Shown here: positions 44,801 through 55,200 of the stretch, in pieces
How the letters are laid out: each line of letters starts with the position of its first letter
Numbering within the stretch: position 1 is the first letter of the stretch
Assembly (NCBI GenBank): GCA_027450145.1
Contig: DAIDKH010000003.1
Coordinates: forward strand, 1-64,000
Length of the DNA stretch: 64,000 bases
Reading direction: 5' to 3'
From: Chthonomonadaceae bacterium
GTDB lineage: Bacteria > Armatimonadota > Chthonomonadetes > Chthonomonadales > Chthonomonadaceae
Made by a program: the position numbers and the translations under genes
Notes under the pieces: generated by a model
Databases searched by the model: none
What the model was told of the DNA's origin: nothing
What the model saw: the letters and a program-made list of their open reading frames with translations, nothing else

Positions 44801-47800
44801 ACGGCTACACAGATCATAGCCCAACAGGGCATGCTCAATAACACACCGCTATCAACGGTCGCCAACAACTCCTTCCCTGCGGTAGTATTTGCAGATGACG
44901 GAGGCGCCATTTCTGCTATTGGTATGAATGCGATCGACGATGGAACTGGCACAGGCACTACGCTTCTACCGGCACTGTGGCAGTACAGTGACAGCGGAAC
45001 GACAAGGATAGCGACTGCTTCCCTATCGAATGGCTACATAGTGGAAGGGGACGAAGGGGGTCAGCTTCGCGCCTACAGTAATGGCTTGGGCAACGGGACT
45101 CAGGAGACAGTGCCTCCATCCGAGGCATTGGGCAACTCCACCGATGCAACAATTGATCTACGGTTACTTGATTATTATGCCCAGCCCGACTGGAAGAACT
45201 TCATGCAGCCGCTAGGAACTGCCGGCGCTGAGACACCTGCTGTTAGTACGACGGGAGCCTATTTAGGCGCCAAACCCATCGGTTCAACGCAGCTGCCACG
45301 AAATGGTGTTCCAGCCGACTGGGGCGATACTCTCTACCTGGCTGCGTGGGGTGTCTACCACGCACAGCCGGAGGGGACCCAAGCCGGCACGGGTAAGATT
45401 GAGCAGGGCCTTACTGCGCCAAGGATCACTGTAACTTTCAGGGTCCTTCAACCTGGTTCGGCGCGCAGTGTGCTGATCACGGTGCCCGCGGAGCTTACAT
45501 CCACGGCTAATAATGGCTGGCCGGCGGATACCGCAGCTCTTGGCACCAACTTCTCGATAGCGGGCTGGGATAACACTCTTCAGGCAGTGCAGCTTCTCAC
45601 TGGACCCACTCAGAATGTATTTCCTTGGGTGGCTACCTACTCGTTAGTGATCAAACCTGACGCTCAAAACCCATTCACGCCAGGACTTGCTGGAGTGCGC
45701 GTAGCAGCTCAGGCGCATATTCAACAGACAATCCTTATACAGCAACAGGGATCACCAAACGTTACTGAGGACGCTCGCAGGGACTCAGTTATCCTACGTG
45801 CTGGACAGCATGACTATGTAGGCTTCGCCAACACGGATGGAAACGGAAACTGGTTTGCAGGTACGCCCAATAATCGTGCGCTCCGTGGTCGCGCCCGCCC
45901 GGTGTTCATTACAAACCCGCTCGCTCTCACTACGGCTGGCCCCAACCCGGCGAACACCGCGGTTGGTATCAACAACATAGCCGATAACACTGGCACCCCA
46001 GAAACGATGGGGTGGGCTGGTTCTGTGCAGACTGCGGTCACCTCGCTGCCGGATCTTTTTGGAAATGGCGCCTCCATTGGCTTCCCAGGCAGTATCGCCT
46101 ACAAAGCGCTTCTTGCTCCATTAGATTTGGTACCGGATGGTCAAAGCGTCACCTATCAGGGTCTGAACAACGCTGGCGCCCGTGTGCCTGCGCTATATGC
46201 CATGGATCGAAGCGCCTACTACGAGGTTACTGGCAACGCACTTCACTACCAGGTGAATGTGCCACAGTTTAACTGGTATGGCGGGGCCAACGCAGTAATG
46301 AACCCATTGCCGTGGGAAGCGATGCCTGGTGATGGCGTAGATTCCGCGGACTATCCCGCTATTCCATCTACGGCGGTTAAGGTAACTGATCCGACGGGCA
46401 CTAATGTGGTCGCTTCCAACGGCGTGTTAACTCCACCGACACAGCCAGCAGGGGATTCCAACGTCGCTGACCGCATACTGTCTCCTGTACCGCTAACGCT
46501 CCAGCTGAACGTGCCAAAGTATCAACCCGCTAACGTGAATGCCGGAATAGCCACCTTCAATGGCGTATCCATCGGCGGAAGCTACACGGACATTGCCGGC
46601 CAGGTACTTGGAAGCGCTGGAAGTCCGGTCTATGGCCCGATGCTCACATACGGTAACGGAGGATTGAGTCCTAACATCAATGCTGCCTCCTTCCCTGCCC
46701 TGGGTTACGTAGGTCAGAACTTCCAGGTCAATGTGGTACTTCCCGGACAGATCTCCAATCTACCACCCAACGGGTTTAGGCGTGCTGCTCCTTCGCGAGA
46801 CTTCACATCTACCGTATGCGTGGCGCCGGACTTCAAGATGAAGATTGGGCAAAGCGCCATCGATCTAGGCAGCGAGCCGGCGGGAGCTGGATACAGCTCG
46901 GCTAATGGAGCCGCTTACAGCCTTCCATTCGAACCTACCGGTGTTGGCGCCTACACAAATTCCATCAGCCCATGGGATGGCACTGCGACGAATCAAATTG
47001 GTAAGTTCTTCCAGCCATTTACCTTGCAGAGTGACAGCAACGTCAATCTAGTGGACCTACGTATTGCGAAGCTGTTCGGCTTACCCGGTGCAGCAATCAA
47101 TGGAGACTCTCTTGCGACGTCTCCTTATCAGACAGGCGCAAATGGGGTCGCTGTCAGCGCACGGATGCAGAGTGACACCGTAGATCAAACGCTGAGCCCG
47201 TGGTTGCTCGCCACTCCATTCGGGCTCTCCGGCAGCAATGCAAGCGGACCAGGTCTTGGAAACATCGGCGTCGTTTCGTCGTTCGATCATGCCTCTCTAA
47301 GTGATAGCCAAACGAGCGCTGTTTCGCTCTATCCAATACCAGGAGCCGCATGGCCAGGTGGACAAGAACCGTACCCAACGCTGCACAAACCCCTTCCAGG
47401 TGATCCATCTGGCACGATAGCCACTGTTCCTGACGTGCCCCACAATTACAGTGGTGTGCAGCTGCCGTCTCCGGAAGTAGGTATTGCAATACCTTACGGA
47501 ACCCCTGTAGGTACCTACACAGGGCGGCTAATTGCTTATGAGGATGAACTACCGGTTCAGTGGCAGGCATGGCTCTCTACGCTGCGTGGTTCAACTAACG
47601 GTTTGCCGGTAAACAATGACGGCATTCTTAACACCAGTTCGATTTCCGCAGTACAGGGCTTGACCGATCCTACAGGGACCGTTGCCGCTGGTATTCTGGA
47701 GCCAATTTCCAATGCTGTACCAATCCAGATAAAGGTCATCGAAAATCGACTGACTAATGGAGTTACGCCCGGTAGCCTTAGTCAAATGGATCTCGTTAAC

Positions 47801-50176
47801 CCATTGTTGGCCTTTACGTCATCAGCAGGCGGTCAACCCGGGCCTTATAATACATCGCCGGCACTGGCATATGTACCGGGTGCTGCGAACCAGTCTGCAA
47901 ACCCAAGTCGAATTGTCTGCTTCTGGTCCTCCAGCAGAAACACTGCCGGTGGTGGCCAGGAAAATCTCAACGCTAGCCAGATCGCACTACCTTACGCGGT
48001 GTTCAGTTACACCGGCGCAAACGGGAATACCCAGTTTGTCCGGGGGGATGCTGTAACGGCTGGCGGCACTGCTGAAAACACACTCTGGTGGTCGACGCCA
48101 CAGCAGCTGCTCACTCTTAATAGTGGACTAGCGAATACTTACTTCCCATCCACCGGGGATGCCGCGATAGCGGGTACTCCGTCGATCGATACGTTGCGAT
48201 TTGCCGACCCTGCAATCGCACAGACGGTAGATGTGAACGCAGCAGGTGCAGTTGCTACGCCCGGAAGTGATCCACTTGGCTACATTTTCTACCGGGGCCA
48301 GGTTGACAAGTCCATTGGCGGGCAGCAATCGATTGATCACCGGCTGCTTTATCAGAGCCTGAATGGTGCAGTTCCACAGGGAACGCCTATTGCCTATCCG
48401 AATGATCCATCGCTCCCTGCGGCAACTCCGGAGCCTATTGCGATCAACTTTACTCAGGCTGACGGCGCACGTGGCACTTCAGCTCAACAGATGGTCTATG
48501 TGTTCTACGGTACCGGTACCGCTGGCGCGGCTCACCTGTACTACAATGTGAACGCGTATACAAACAACGGAGCGACGTTGAACTCGGGTGGCACTGCAAT
48601 CACCGCGGATGGGTGGATAAGCAGTGGTGCAGCCGCTGATCCGCGTCTTGGCGCCCAGGTATTGCCCCTTCCCGCAGCGGTCACCGCGGCGACGCACCCA
48701 ACTGTCATCTACAGGCAGGTGGTAACGCACAATCCGTTTGACCCTGCCAATCCGCAGGATCTGCGCAGAATAGATTGCCTGGATGTCTACTTTAGCGGCA
48801 AGGTGCGAGGTAGAAGTGGCGTTCGGTTACTCATGGTGCGCTTTGGTATCTACCGTGGAGAGAACTACGGTGCGGGAATGCCGGCCATGAAGATGGGGCA
48901 GCTGTTCGTAGTGCCTTTACCACCGGTGGTTTCCGAGCTCGCTGAACAACATGGGGATGCAAACACCTGGGCAGGGCGTGATAGCGGCTGGTATACCGGC
49001 GTTCCATCACCGATTGTTGTTCAACTCGAGCATTTCGATAACACTACAGGAAATTACTCTGGGCTCATAAACCTTAATGCACCTGCAGGTTCCACAGTTG
49101 CAGCGCAGGGCCAATTTGATCCTGCGAGTGGCGATCTGTTCTACCAGGTACTTTCTACCAACGCGGCCACAGGCGCCACCGTGAACAACGCCAGCGGTCA
49201 ACCCCTGCTGCAGGGTGGGGCCATGGTGGTAAATCCGGGTGCTGGAACGGTTTCGTTCCCCAATATTGCACCGTCGCCAAATGACAGGTTGATGGTTTCG
49301 TACATCCCGGAAATCCGAGACCTTTCCGTGGCGCGTAACGATAGCAATATCATTCCCGGTGGTGGCTATGGTGCGTACGGCGCAAATATCCCAGCCACAC
49401 TACTTCCGCAGGTATGGAACAAAGTGGCGGGTGATGCCTTTGGCCCCGTGGCAACTCTGGATACAAGTGCCAATCCGCGCCAGCAATACACTGCTCCTGC
49501 AGTTGTGTTTAGCGCGAATGGCCAGTACCTGCCACCGTCTAACGGCATAATGCCGGTTGATCGACTGTGGGTGGTCTACCGTAAAACCGATCTTGGAGGA
49601 GCGCAGGCCCAAGGTCTGTTTGTCAAATCCATGCGCCTTATGGTTCGCTTGCCGTATCCGGTGTGGTTGACCGCACCTGATGCCAATGGTAATCAGCAAA
49701 TTCAGGCACTCACCGTTGCGGTAGACCCGTCGGATCCTAACCAGGCACCGCTCAATGGGCCATATGAAGTAGACTGGGCACGAGGAAGGATCTACTTCAC
49801 CACTGCAGATGCTGGCCGGATCATTGACGTAAGCTACACCGGTGCAGTTGGAGGGGGTCCGGGCAATTCTGGAAAGCTTGTCTATCGAATTGCCTGGGGA
49901 GATGAGGTTAGCACCAATCCTGACTATGAGTATGCGTTAGTGAACGGCGAGCCTGTGATTCAGGATGGGACCGGAAACACGGTACGTGACCTAACCACCC
50001 CCGAAACAGCCGTACCGATGGCGTACAGGGTCAACGTTGGTCAGGTGGCTGCAATGGCGGATCCAATCGTCAACCGACTGTGGCTATTCTGGTCAGGAAC
50101 AGCGTTCGGTTCTACGGACCTCTACCAGGAGGCCTATGCGCCCAACCTGTATCCCATAACTCCAAGTCAACACTAG
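41807..50176 (+). CDS. giant exported protein 2 (2789 residues) with PQQ-propeller-like blades and EF-hand-like loops
   Basis: It has a signal peptide (AAICVLLLVIAGAGARA, cleavage near residue 28) and a clear start with AGAGGAAGAG upstream. The N-terminal half has blade-like repeats ending in strands such as GHIYALDPLG, GRLWAFDAGG, GTSDGRVYAVLPYH, GTVDAIEADPNG and GGQLRAYSNG. EF-hand-like loops are at 550-561 (NFNGNGVVDPGD) and 971-978 (DPNGDGNG). The C-terminal region has the VD-x-x-x-G-x-I-x-F motif at about 2475 (VNPGAGTVSF) and 2655 (VDWARGRIYF). It ends the operon at a strong terminator. The PilY1-like role is inferred from order and fold, not from full alignment. Confidence 0.72.
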   Translation: MRQSALFAIKNAAICVLLLVIAGAGARAQYAYTGDDWTLDRGSATVDTLNNGLALRQGYNAFTDSANNPLHAVRRWVWPATADIAAQTGSVGGNYSLTTDNYNPNDLPANKVVESNGQQATDAIAVWNGNIFGIPVPANRVPYGGFSYITDPTNANSFDYGVAVPVLQNIEDGNGNAVSSTTLEALPYVSSDIYSNVQKALIADDNNTAEWSMGTPTLPTLAANQYVKVQYEVQVWSPGDGTVTQVNGANVVHPNIQHAFVRVSWNNTVAGGTLNYGTGVAGTGGINDPEYSRIFMLNLSGGPGWRTVGAYASGNQTAAVQPALFPYLSSAPASQVVVSLYRLTPDNPNDTTIYTNPPLVTADAVRFVPVSVQLYTNGVTPVPDTTNMGPISAIGRILAPVVSSKNIATGNGVDAGDPMAGQDLWYAAREETIPTTTTTIVDPTQTNLTANNDPFASQTAPVFYCLTNVDEAVTAGTTITNVPSIDRVRWRYVATPDEGTGTCIASPLLANVRCRDGVVRPMVYFVTTNASGSLGHIYALDPLGNNPFDNFNGNGVVDPGDLSTRTTNAYWVYPSVRWITNSSGGITTTVNGTNAPPNAPAGWDDPNYTVPLNLGGYSRTGYPAAAYGADQAIPYYDGDIVTNTAANAATTPFVTRTDTQITLGGMAWAPLIVNDPSNPTGAQELIVGSQAVTSSNTLQGRLWAFDAGGRGDFGTISVTEVDNNVTPITTTTATVPTPGTTQRLWTWPHFGADAFHRVNADTAGGYTQTFNILDETPLGLISGSPTFDPNYPGTEQPVMFGTSDGRVYAVLPYHDSFQSINANNQAVYDNSIREYWTYPNISVAGLGAGISSLATFVSSKTSARYLVFTSDLPDGSGGRVYEIPEATVTGALGSQTPAGATLTWVYPPATNPPAADPNNPNATAPLAPGFGPSAPVVVNSGTVNLLSANLIPYDMVYAVQNDGTVDAIEADPNGDGNGTTPLLYSTSPAFTNTTTCTPTATQIIAQQGMLNNTPLSTVANNSFPAVVFADDGGAISAIGMNAIDDGTGTGTTLLPALWQYSDSGTTRIATASLSNGYIVEGDEGGQLRAYSNGLGNGTQETVPPSEALGNSTDATIDLRLLDYYAQPDWKNFMQPLGTAGAETPAVSTTGAYLGAKPIGSTQLPRNGVPADWGDTLYLAAWGVYHAQPEGTQAGTGKIEQGLTAPRITVTFRVLQPGSARSVLITVPAELTSTANNGWPADTAALGTNFSIAGWDNTLQAVQLLTGPTQNVFPWVATYSLVIKPDAQNPFTPGLAGVRVAAQAHIQQTILIQQQGSPNVTEDARRDSVILRAGQHDYVGFANTDGNGNWFAGTPNNRALRGRARPVFITNPLALTTAGPNPANTAVGINNIADNTGTPETMGWAGSVQTAVTSLPDLFGNGASIGFPGSIAYKALLAPLDLVPDGQSVTYQGLNNAGARVPALYAMDRSAYYEVTGNALHYQVNVPQFNWYGGANAVMNPLPWEAMPGDGVDSADYPAIPSTAVKVTDPTGTNVVASNGVLTPPTQPAGDSNVADRILSPVPLTLQLNVPKYQPANVNAGIATFNGVSIGGSYTDIAGQVLGSAGSPVYGPMLTYGNGGLSPNINAASFPALGYVGQNFQVNVVLPGQISNLPPNGFRRAAPSRDFTSTVCVAPDFKMKIGQSAIDLGSEPAGAGYSSANGAAYSLPFEPTGVGAYTNSISPWDGTATNQIGKFFQPFTLQSDSNVNLVDLRIAKLFGLPGAAINGDSLATSPYQTGANGVAVSARMQSDTVDQTLSPWLLATPFGLSGSNASGPGLGNIGVVSSFDHASLSDSQTSAVSLYPIPGAAWPGGQEPYPTLHKPLPGDPSGTIATVPDVPHNYSGVQLPSPEVGIAIPYGTPVGTYTGRLIAYEDELPVQWQAWLSTLRGSTNGLPVNNDGILNTSSISAVQGLTDPTGTVAAGILEPISNAVPIQIKVIENRLTNGVTPGSLSQMDLVNPLLAFTSSAGGQPGPYNTSPALAYVPGAANQSANPSRIVCFWSSSRNTAGGGQENLNASQIALPYAVFSYTGANGNTQFVRGDAVTAGGTAENTLWWSTPQQLLTLNSGLANTYFPSTGDAAIAGTPSIDTLRFADPAIAQTVDVNAAGAVATPGSDPLGYIFYRGQVDKSIGGQQSIDHRLLYQSLNGAVPQGTPIAYPNDPSLPAATPEPIAINFTQADGARGTSAQQMVYVFYGTGTAGAAHLYYNVNAYTNNGATLNSGGTAITADGWISSGAAADPRLGAQVLPLPAAVTAATHPTVIYRQVVTHNPFDPANPQDLRRIDCLDVYFSGKVRGRSGVRLLMVRFGIYRGENYGAGMPAMKMGQLFVVPLPPVVSELAEQHGDANTWAGRDSGWYTGVPSPIVVQLEHFDNTTGNYSGLINLNAPAGSTVAAQGQFDPASGDLFYQVLSTNAATGATVNNASGQPLLQGGAMVVNPGAGTVSFPNIAPSPNDRLMVSYIPEIRDLSVARNDSNIIPGGGYGAYGANIPATLLPQVWNKVAGDAFGPVATLDTSANPRQQYTAPAVVFSANGQYLPPSNGIMPVDRLWVVYRKTDLGGAQAQGLFVKSMRLMVRLPYPVWLTAPDANGNQQIQALTVAVDPSDPNQAPLNGPYEVDWARGRIYFTTADAGRIIDVSYTGAVGGGPGNSGKLVYRIAWGDEVSTNPDYEYALVNGEPVIQDGTGNTVRDLTTPETAVPMAYRVNVGQVAAMADPIVNRLWLFWSGTAFGSTDLYQEAYAPNLYPITPSQH

Positions 50177-50198
50177 GCAAATTAACAGTTCCGGAACG

Positions 50199-50239
50199 GT
50201 TATAGCCATCGTCAGGGTAACCTGAACGATGGCTATAAC
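50199..50239 (+). terminator. intrinsic terminator of the pilus operon
   Basis: Stem GTTATAGCCATCGT (50199-50212) with ACGATGGCTATAAC (50226-50239), plus an inner CAGG/CCTG pair closing a GTAA loop with one bulged A, followed by TATTTTC. It lies 22 bases after the stop of the 2789-residue protein gene. Confidence 0.9.
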
Positions 50240-50619
50240 TATTTTCAAGGGGTCATTTTTAGATCGATTGGTATTTCCGCGGCGGTGTTAGCCGAAGGTC
50301 ACCACGTCGTAGCTTTTGGTGCGCGGCACGCGAATCTGCAACCGATAAACCGGCCCCACAACGTTCAAATTCAAGCATCGTGCGCCAGGATCCCAGCGTG
50401 TTTACGCGTCCAGCCCCATTGATCGAATTAATTCCCTTATACGGTAACAAAGCCCTTGCAGAATTACTATGTAGTCGCTATAATTCCACTATAGTTATTT
50501 ATATTTTCGGGGTTGTGATTTCGCGAGTGCAAATACGGTAGATCCCCGCGGCTCGTGTGTGTGATGTGCCTGCAATGTGCTTGGATAATTCGGTAATCTC
50601 CTGGAGGAGGTGCCTGGGC
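50240..50619. other. 380-bp intergenic region between pilus terminator and the A2M operon
   Basis: Contains the promoter at 50456-50484. A 63-codon minus-strand reading (50450-50259) starting with TTG is open, but it has no Shine-Dalgarno and no recognisable motif. Nothing else is seen. Confidence 0.5.
50456..50484 (+). promoter_or_regulatory. promoter of the membrane protein-A2M-VanW operon
   Basis: TTGCAG (50456-50461), a 17-base spacer and TATAAT (50479-50484). The expected transcript starts near 50491, leaving about 130 bases of leader before the ATG at 50620. No opposing structure was found in the leader. Confidence 0.7.
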
Positions 50620-52293
50620 ATGGAGAAGTCACTGTTCTTGTGGGCGTTGTTATTGGTCGCACTTGGTGGACTGTTCAGCCTGTCCAGCATGATTGTCCAC
50701 CGCAAGGGGCGCGACAATAATGACCGGCTAAGTTCAGGCGCTTGGTGCATGTTGGCCGCGATACTAGCTGCCGGTTCGGTGGTGACATACCCCCTGCACC
50801 ATCTCTATTCACACGGCCATGGTCCAGGCATTGGATTCGCTATTGGCGGTGTTGCGGCTCTCCTTGTCATCGTAGTAATCAGCAAGATCGGCGAACGCAA
50901 TGATTTGGCACTCTCTCCTCTGCCTTCTTTTGCTGCAGCTGCGGTCCTTACGGCTGCTATCATCCCGGAGATATGGTTTCGTCATAAGTTGTTGGATGTA
51001 CAGTGTGGGGTGATGATGGGGTGGGTGGCAGAAGTATTCATGTGGATGGTTCTAACACCGCGCACCAACGAAACAAGGCGAGCTATCTCTGCTATGTTGG
51101 CAGCAACCGGCCTTCTTGTAACCGTTGCGTCGGGTATGTTGATTTCGGAAGCCAGGGCACAACTCGTGTTCGGGAGTGGAATTTCAGCAATTCATTGGAG
51201 CGCGCTCATCGCCTTGGGTGCCGCGCCTATACCGGCGATAATCGCAGTAGTGGCGCTGGCAGCACGTTATGCAGTGCGTCTGCCAGGGGCCTCAACGGCT
51301 GCACTGTTAACTTCGCGTTGGTTAACCACTGACGGGTCGAGAGGTGTAGCGATACGCCTTGCAATCGGCACGGCGTCTGGTGTCGTAGGGCTGGTTGCTT
51401 TCCGTGCGTTGCAAGTCCGTGTGGCTTCTCATCCACCTCTGTTTGCCATCGCTGCTACAGGTGTAATTGCGGGCACTGTGATCTACTGGCTCGTAGCCAC
51501 CGTATGCGTTGCACAGGCAAATACGGAGCAATCTGCTTATAGAAACATTTCTATCGGCATTTTGATTATCACCGCAACATGTATCTCTGCATACCAACGA
51601 AGTGCCGGGTTTGGCATGACTCTGGTGATGGTCGGCGCGTGGAATGTCGTCCTTATGCAGGTGTCGGCTGTAGATGGGGACGGAAATTGGGGGGGCAGTG
51701 CTTCCCTGGCTACGGCTGGGGTGCTGATGACCGGCACGGTTCTAGTAGTTTACAGGCTTGTTGGCCTACGATTTTACGAGGATCTGCACTGGTTGTCGCA
51801 TACAACCCATTATCAGCTGTTTGGGCTTGTGACGGGCCTATTCGGAGCGTTGTTTGCCAGTTCACTTATTGTGAAATCTGACGACGGCGAGAAGAGTTCA
51901 TTGAGTCGCTCGGCGGTTTCGGGCCTCGCAGCAGCATTGGTGGGTCCGTTCCTTGCCGTGTCGGAGATCGTAATCTTCGGGCCAAAATGCTGTGAGGGCT
52001 TCGTGATGGGCTGCGTGCTGGCATGTGGTATTGCGATGGTAACCAAGTTTGGCCTTCAACAAAACGCACAAGGATCTGTTGTTGCTGCCTTGACGGTGCT
52101 CTCAGCGCTAACAGGTCCGATTGTCCTTTCAGAATGGTTGCACTCACTCCTCCCACTATCGCTACTCTCCAGGGCTGCTCGTGCGCACATGGTGCTTGAG
52201 GGTGCCGTCCTCATCTCCGTGCTCGTACTCGCCCAAGGGATTCGACTGGGCACAAGAGGTCGTCGTAGCGATTCGAGGACTGAACAGCCATGA
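50620..52293 (+). CDS. polytopic membrane protein of unknown family
   Basis: 557 residues from ATG at 50620, preceded by GGAGGAGGTG. Roughly 13-14 hydrophobic helices run the whole length, with short loops: a His-rich loop YPLHHLYSHGHGPG near residue 50, and SHTTHYQLFG near 400. The C-terminal tail is basic. I recognise no family. The stop overlaps the A2M gene start by ATGA, so it is the first gene of a coupled three-gene operon and may anchor or help export the A2M protein. Confidence 0.8.
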   Translation: MEKSLFLWALLLVALGGLFSLSSMIVHRKGRDNNDRLSSGAWCMLAAILAAGSVVTYPLHHLYSHGHGPGIGFAIGGVAALLVIVVISKIGERNDLALSPLPSFAAAAVLTAAIIPEIWFRHKLLDVQCGVMMGWVAEVFMWMVLTPRTNETRRAISAMLAATGLLVTVASGMLISEARAQLVFGSGISAIHWSALIALGAAPIPAIIAVVALAARYAVRLPGASTAALLTSRWLTTDGSRGVAIRLAIGTASGVVGLVAFRALQVRVASHPPLFAIAATGVIAGTVIYWLVATVCVAQANTEQSAYRNISIGILIITATCISAYQRSAGFGMTLVMVGAWNVVLMQVSAVDGDGNWGGSASLATAGVLMTGTVLVVYRLVGLRFYEDLHWLSHTTHYQLFGLVTGLFGALFASSLIVKSDDGEKSSLSRSAVSGLAAALVGPFLAVSEIVIFGPKCCEGFVMGCVLACGIAMVTKFGLQQNAQGSVVAALTVLSALTGPIVLSEWLHSLLPLSLLSRAARAHMVLEGAVLISVLVLAQGIRLGTRGRRSDSRTEQP

Positions 52294-55200
52294 ACACCCA
52301 GAATTCCGGTCGATTGGCTGCCATAGTTGGAATCTGGCTGCTTGCTTGGTTCACCGGCAGAGTGTTAATGCAAGCACCAGCAATTGGGCGCGTATCTGGT
52401 GTGGTTTACCTGGCGGAAGCCCACACAAGATTTAAAGGAGCAACTGTCTACTTACAAGTCCACGGCGGCAGTGAGCGGACGCGTTACGTTACCAGTCAGG
52501 ATGGCGGTAGGTTCTCATTCTCAAATGTACCTGCAGGGGATTACAATATCTGGGCATCGTCTGCAGAGCACGATGTACGTTCGAGTCGTATCACTGTGCT
52601 GGATGGCGCCGATACACCGGTTACCTTGAGCCTGTCACGCAATTTACCGGCATTCTCTTTGGCTGTTCATCAACAGAACTATACCACCTCTGAGCGGCCC
52701 ATGTTCGCCGTAAAGGGCTACCAAAACTGGCGTTTACCTATGGGGCACGATTGGTTTACACTCTCTGTCTACCATACACAAATGTCGAGAATGCTCTCCA
52801 CGCAGGCATCTGCCCGGTCGTTTGCGGCGGTGGGGCGTTCCTATGACGCTGCACCCTATCTGCCAAAGGACGTTCTGCATTTTGCCTCCGGCATGTCGCC
52901 GAGGCTGCTGTTTAGGCGAACTGTACGTATTACTCGAACGGATACGGAAGGCTTCTACTACCAGAGGTACTGGTTTCCCAAACTTCCAACAGGGCTATAC
53001 CTGCTAAACCTAAGGCACGGACATGACACGGCCTGCACATGGCTGCTTGTCACCGACACCGCACTCATCACCAAGCGCGTACGGAGCCAGGTACTGGCAT
53101 ATGTAGTCAATATAGTATCTGGTACACCTGTTGCCCACAGCCTCGTTTCATTTTACCGATATGGCAGGGCTGCAGCCCAGTCCACGACAAACTCCCATGG
53201 AATTGCTGTCCTTAGAGTACCGCCACCGCAGCGGGGACAGCAGTCTGGTTCTAGTTACGTTACCGCCTTAAATCACGGTGACGAGGCACTATGTTCAAGC
53301 TACTTTGGAGACGCAGGAAATCGCCAGAACTTTGTAGTGTTCAGTTATACAGACCGTCCGATTTACAGGCCCGGGCAGGACATTCAGTTCAAATGTATCG
53401 TAAGAAAGCGCTCTTACCCGGCTGGGACCGAGGCTCTTACGGCACTGAACAGCGCTAAGGGTAGTGCTACGAGTGCCCTTACGGTACCTTCTAACGAGAC
53501 TGTTCACGTTGAATTGCGCGACCCATCCGGCGTAGCTGTGCTGCGGCGGAATTATGTCACAAATAGCTTTGGTGCAATTCATGGGAGTGCTGAACTGTTG
53601 AATGAGGCGTCCACCGGCGTCTACACACTCTTCGTAACACCAGCAGGCGGCGGCTCCGCGCATACACACGACATTGTGGTATCTGCCTACCGCAAGCCGC
53701 AGATTAAGCTGACAGCCGTGGCAGCACAGGCTCAGGTAATTGCAGGAACAAGCGCGACCGTTCATGTCTCAGCCGCTTACTATTTCGGCGCCCCGGTCGC
53801 AGGGGCAAAAATCACCTACACGGTTTACAGCTCACCGGATTGGGAATCGGACTTTCCATCTGATTACGACTATCAGTCTGGAGATGAAAGCATCTTTGTC
53901 GATTCGGCAGGGGACAACTATTACGGTTCTCAAATAACGACTGGAACAGCCGTGCTGGATGCGAACGGCAATGCAACGATTACGTTTCCTACCCTCGAAC
54001 CGAATGTACCTGGCTCTGACCTTACGCAGAGCAAGCTGTTTACGTGTAGTGTTACCCTCGCGACAGGTTCACAGCAATCTACAGAAGAGGATGCGACTGT
54101 TCACGTGGTTCAGGGCAACTTCCATCTGTCTGTTGAACCAGCCGGATACCTGGGCCAACGCGGTCAACCTATGAATGTTGTTGTTACGGCGCAGGGTTAT
54201 GACGGTGTTGCACGGGCAAACAAGCTAGTAACTCTCAGCCTCTACTATCAGTCTACTACCACCGAAACGTATAAACGCATCGCAGCGGGCGTTTTGCATG
54301 CCACTACGAATGAGGCGGGTAAGGCTCTGTTTACCGTGGTACCACCTAGAAACGGCGACCTTATGTTAAAGGCCACAGCACAGGATGCCGCGGGCCGTAC
54401 CATCATGGCGAGAAATGATTTGTGGGTGGAGTCCGCAGGGGACGATGGAACCAACACGATTGGTAACAGTCTCACCGTATTTACCGATCGCCGACAATAC
54501 AAACCTGGTCAGACTGCGCGGGTATTGATTTCAAGTCCCGGTAAAGGATATTCAGCTCTCGTCACCCTTGAGGGCGGACGGATTTACCGCTCTCAGGTTG
54601 TTACACTATCTACGCAAAATACGGTGTTGCACATACCCATTCGAGCAGACTACGGACCGAACCTTTTCATTGACGTATGCTATGTAAGTCACAAGGCATT
54701 TGCGTCAAGCGAAGCGTCACTGCGGGTTGCCAACCCCAAGAGTAAACTTCATGTCACCGTGCAGCCAGTTTACGCCCCAGGGCAGACCGTTTTTCGCCCG
54801 GAGCAACCTGTTCGCTATCGCATTCATATTACGGATTGGCGTGGCGAACCGGTGCGCGCTGATTTCTGCCTGGGGGTAGTAAATGAGGCCATTTACGCGC
54901 TACGCGAGGATCATCCAGAGGCCATCTGGAATAAGTTCTATCCGCGGCGCTACAACGCTGTGGATACAGAGTATTCCTTTGCGCCGCTGTATCTGGGAGA
55001 TGCGGACAAGGCTGAGCCTAAGATTGTTACGCGCAAGAAATTTCCAGATACGGCATTTTGGGCACCGGATATTACGACCGATAAGAATGGCAATGCCGAT
55101 GTCACGTTCATACTGCCCGATAACCTTACACAATGGCGTGCGACGGCTATTGCACAAACGATGGATACCGAGGTGGGGTGGGGAACGTGTGATATACAGG

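Noticed and set aside
50259-50450. 63-codon minus-strand frame between the pilus terminator and the next promoter
   Set aside because: TTG start without Shine-Dalgarno, no recognisable motif and no promoter; possibly a gene remnant, but not supportable.
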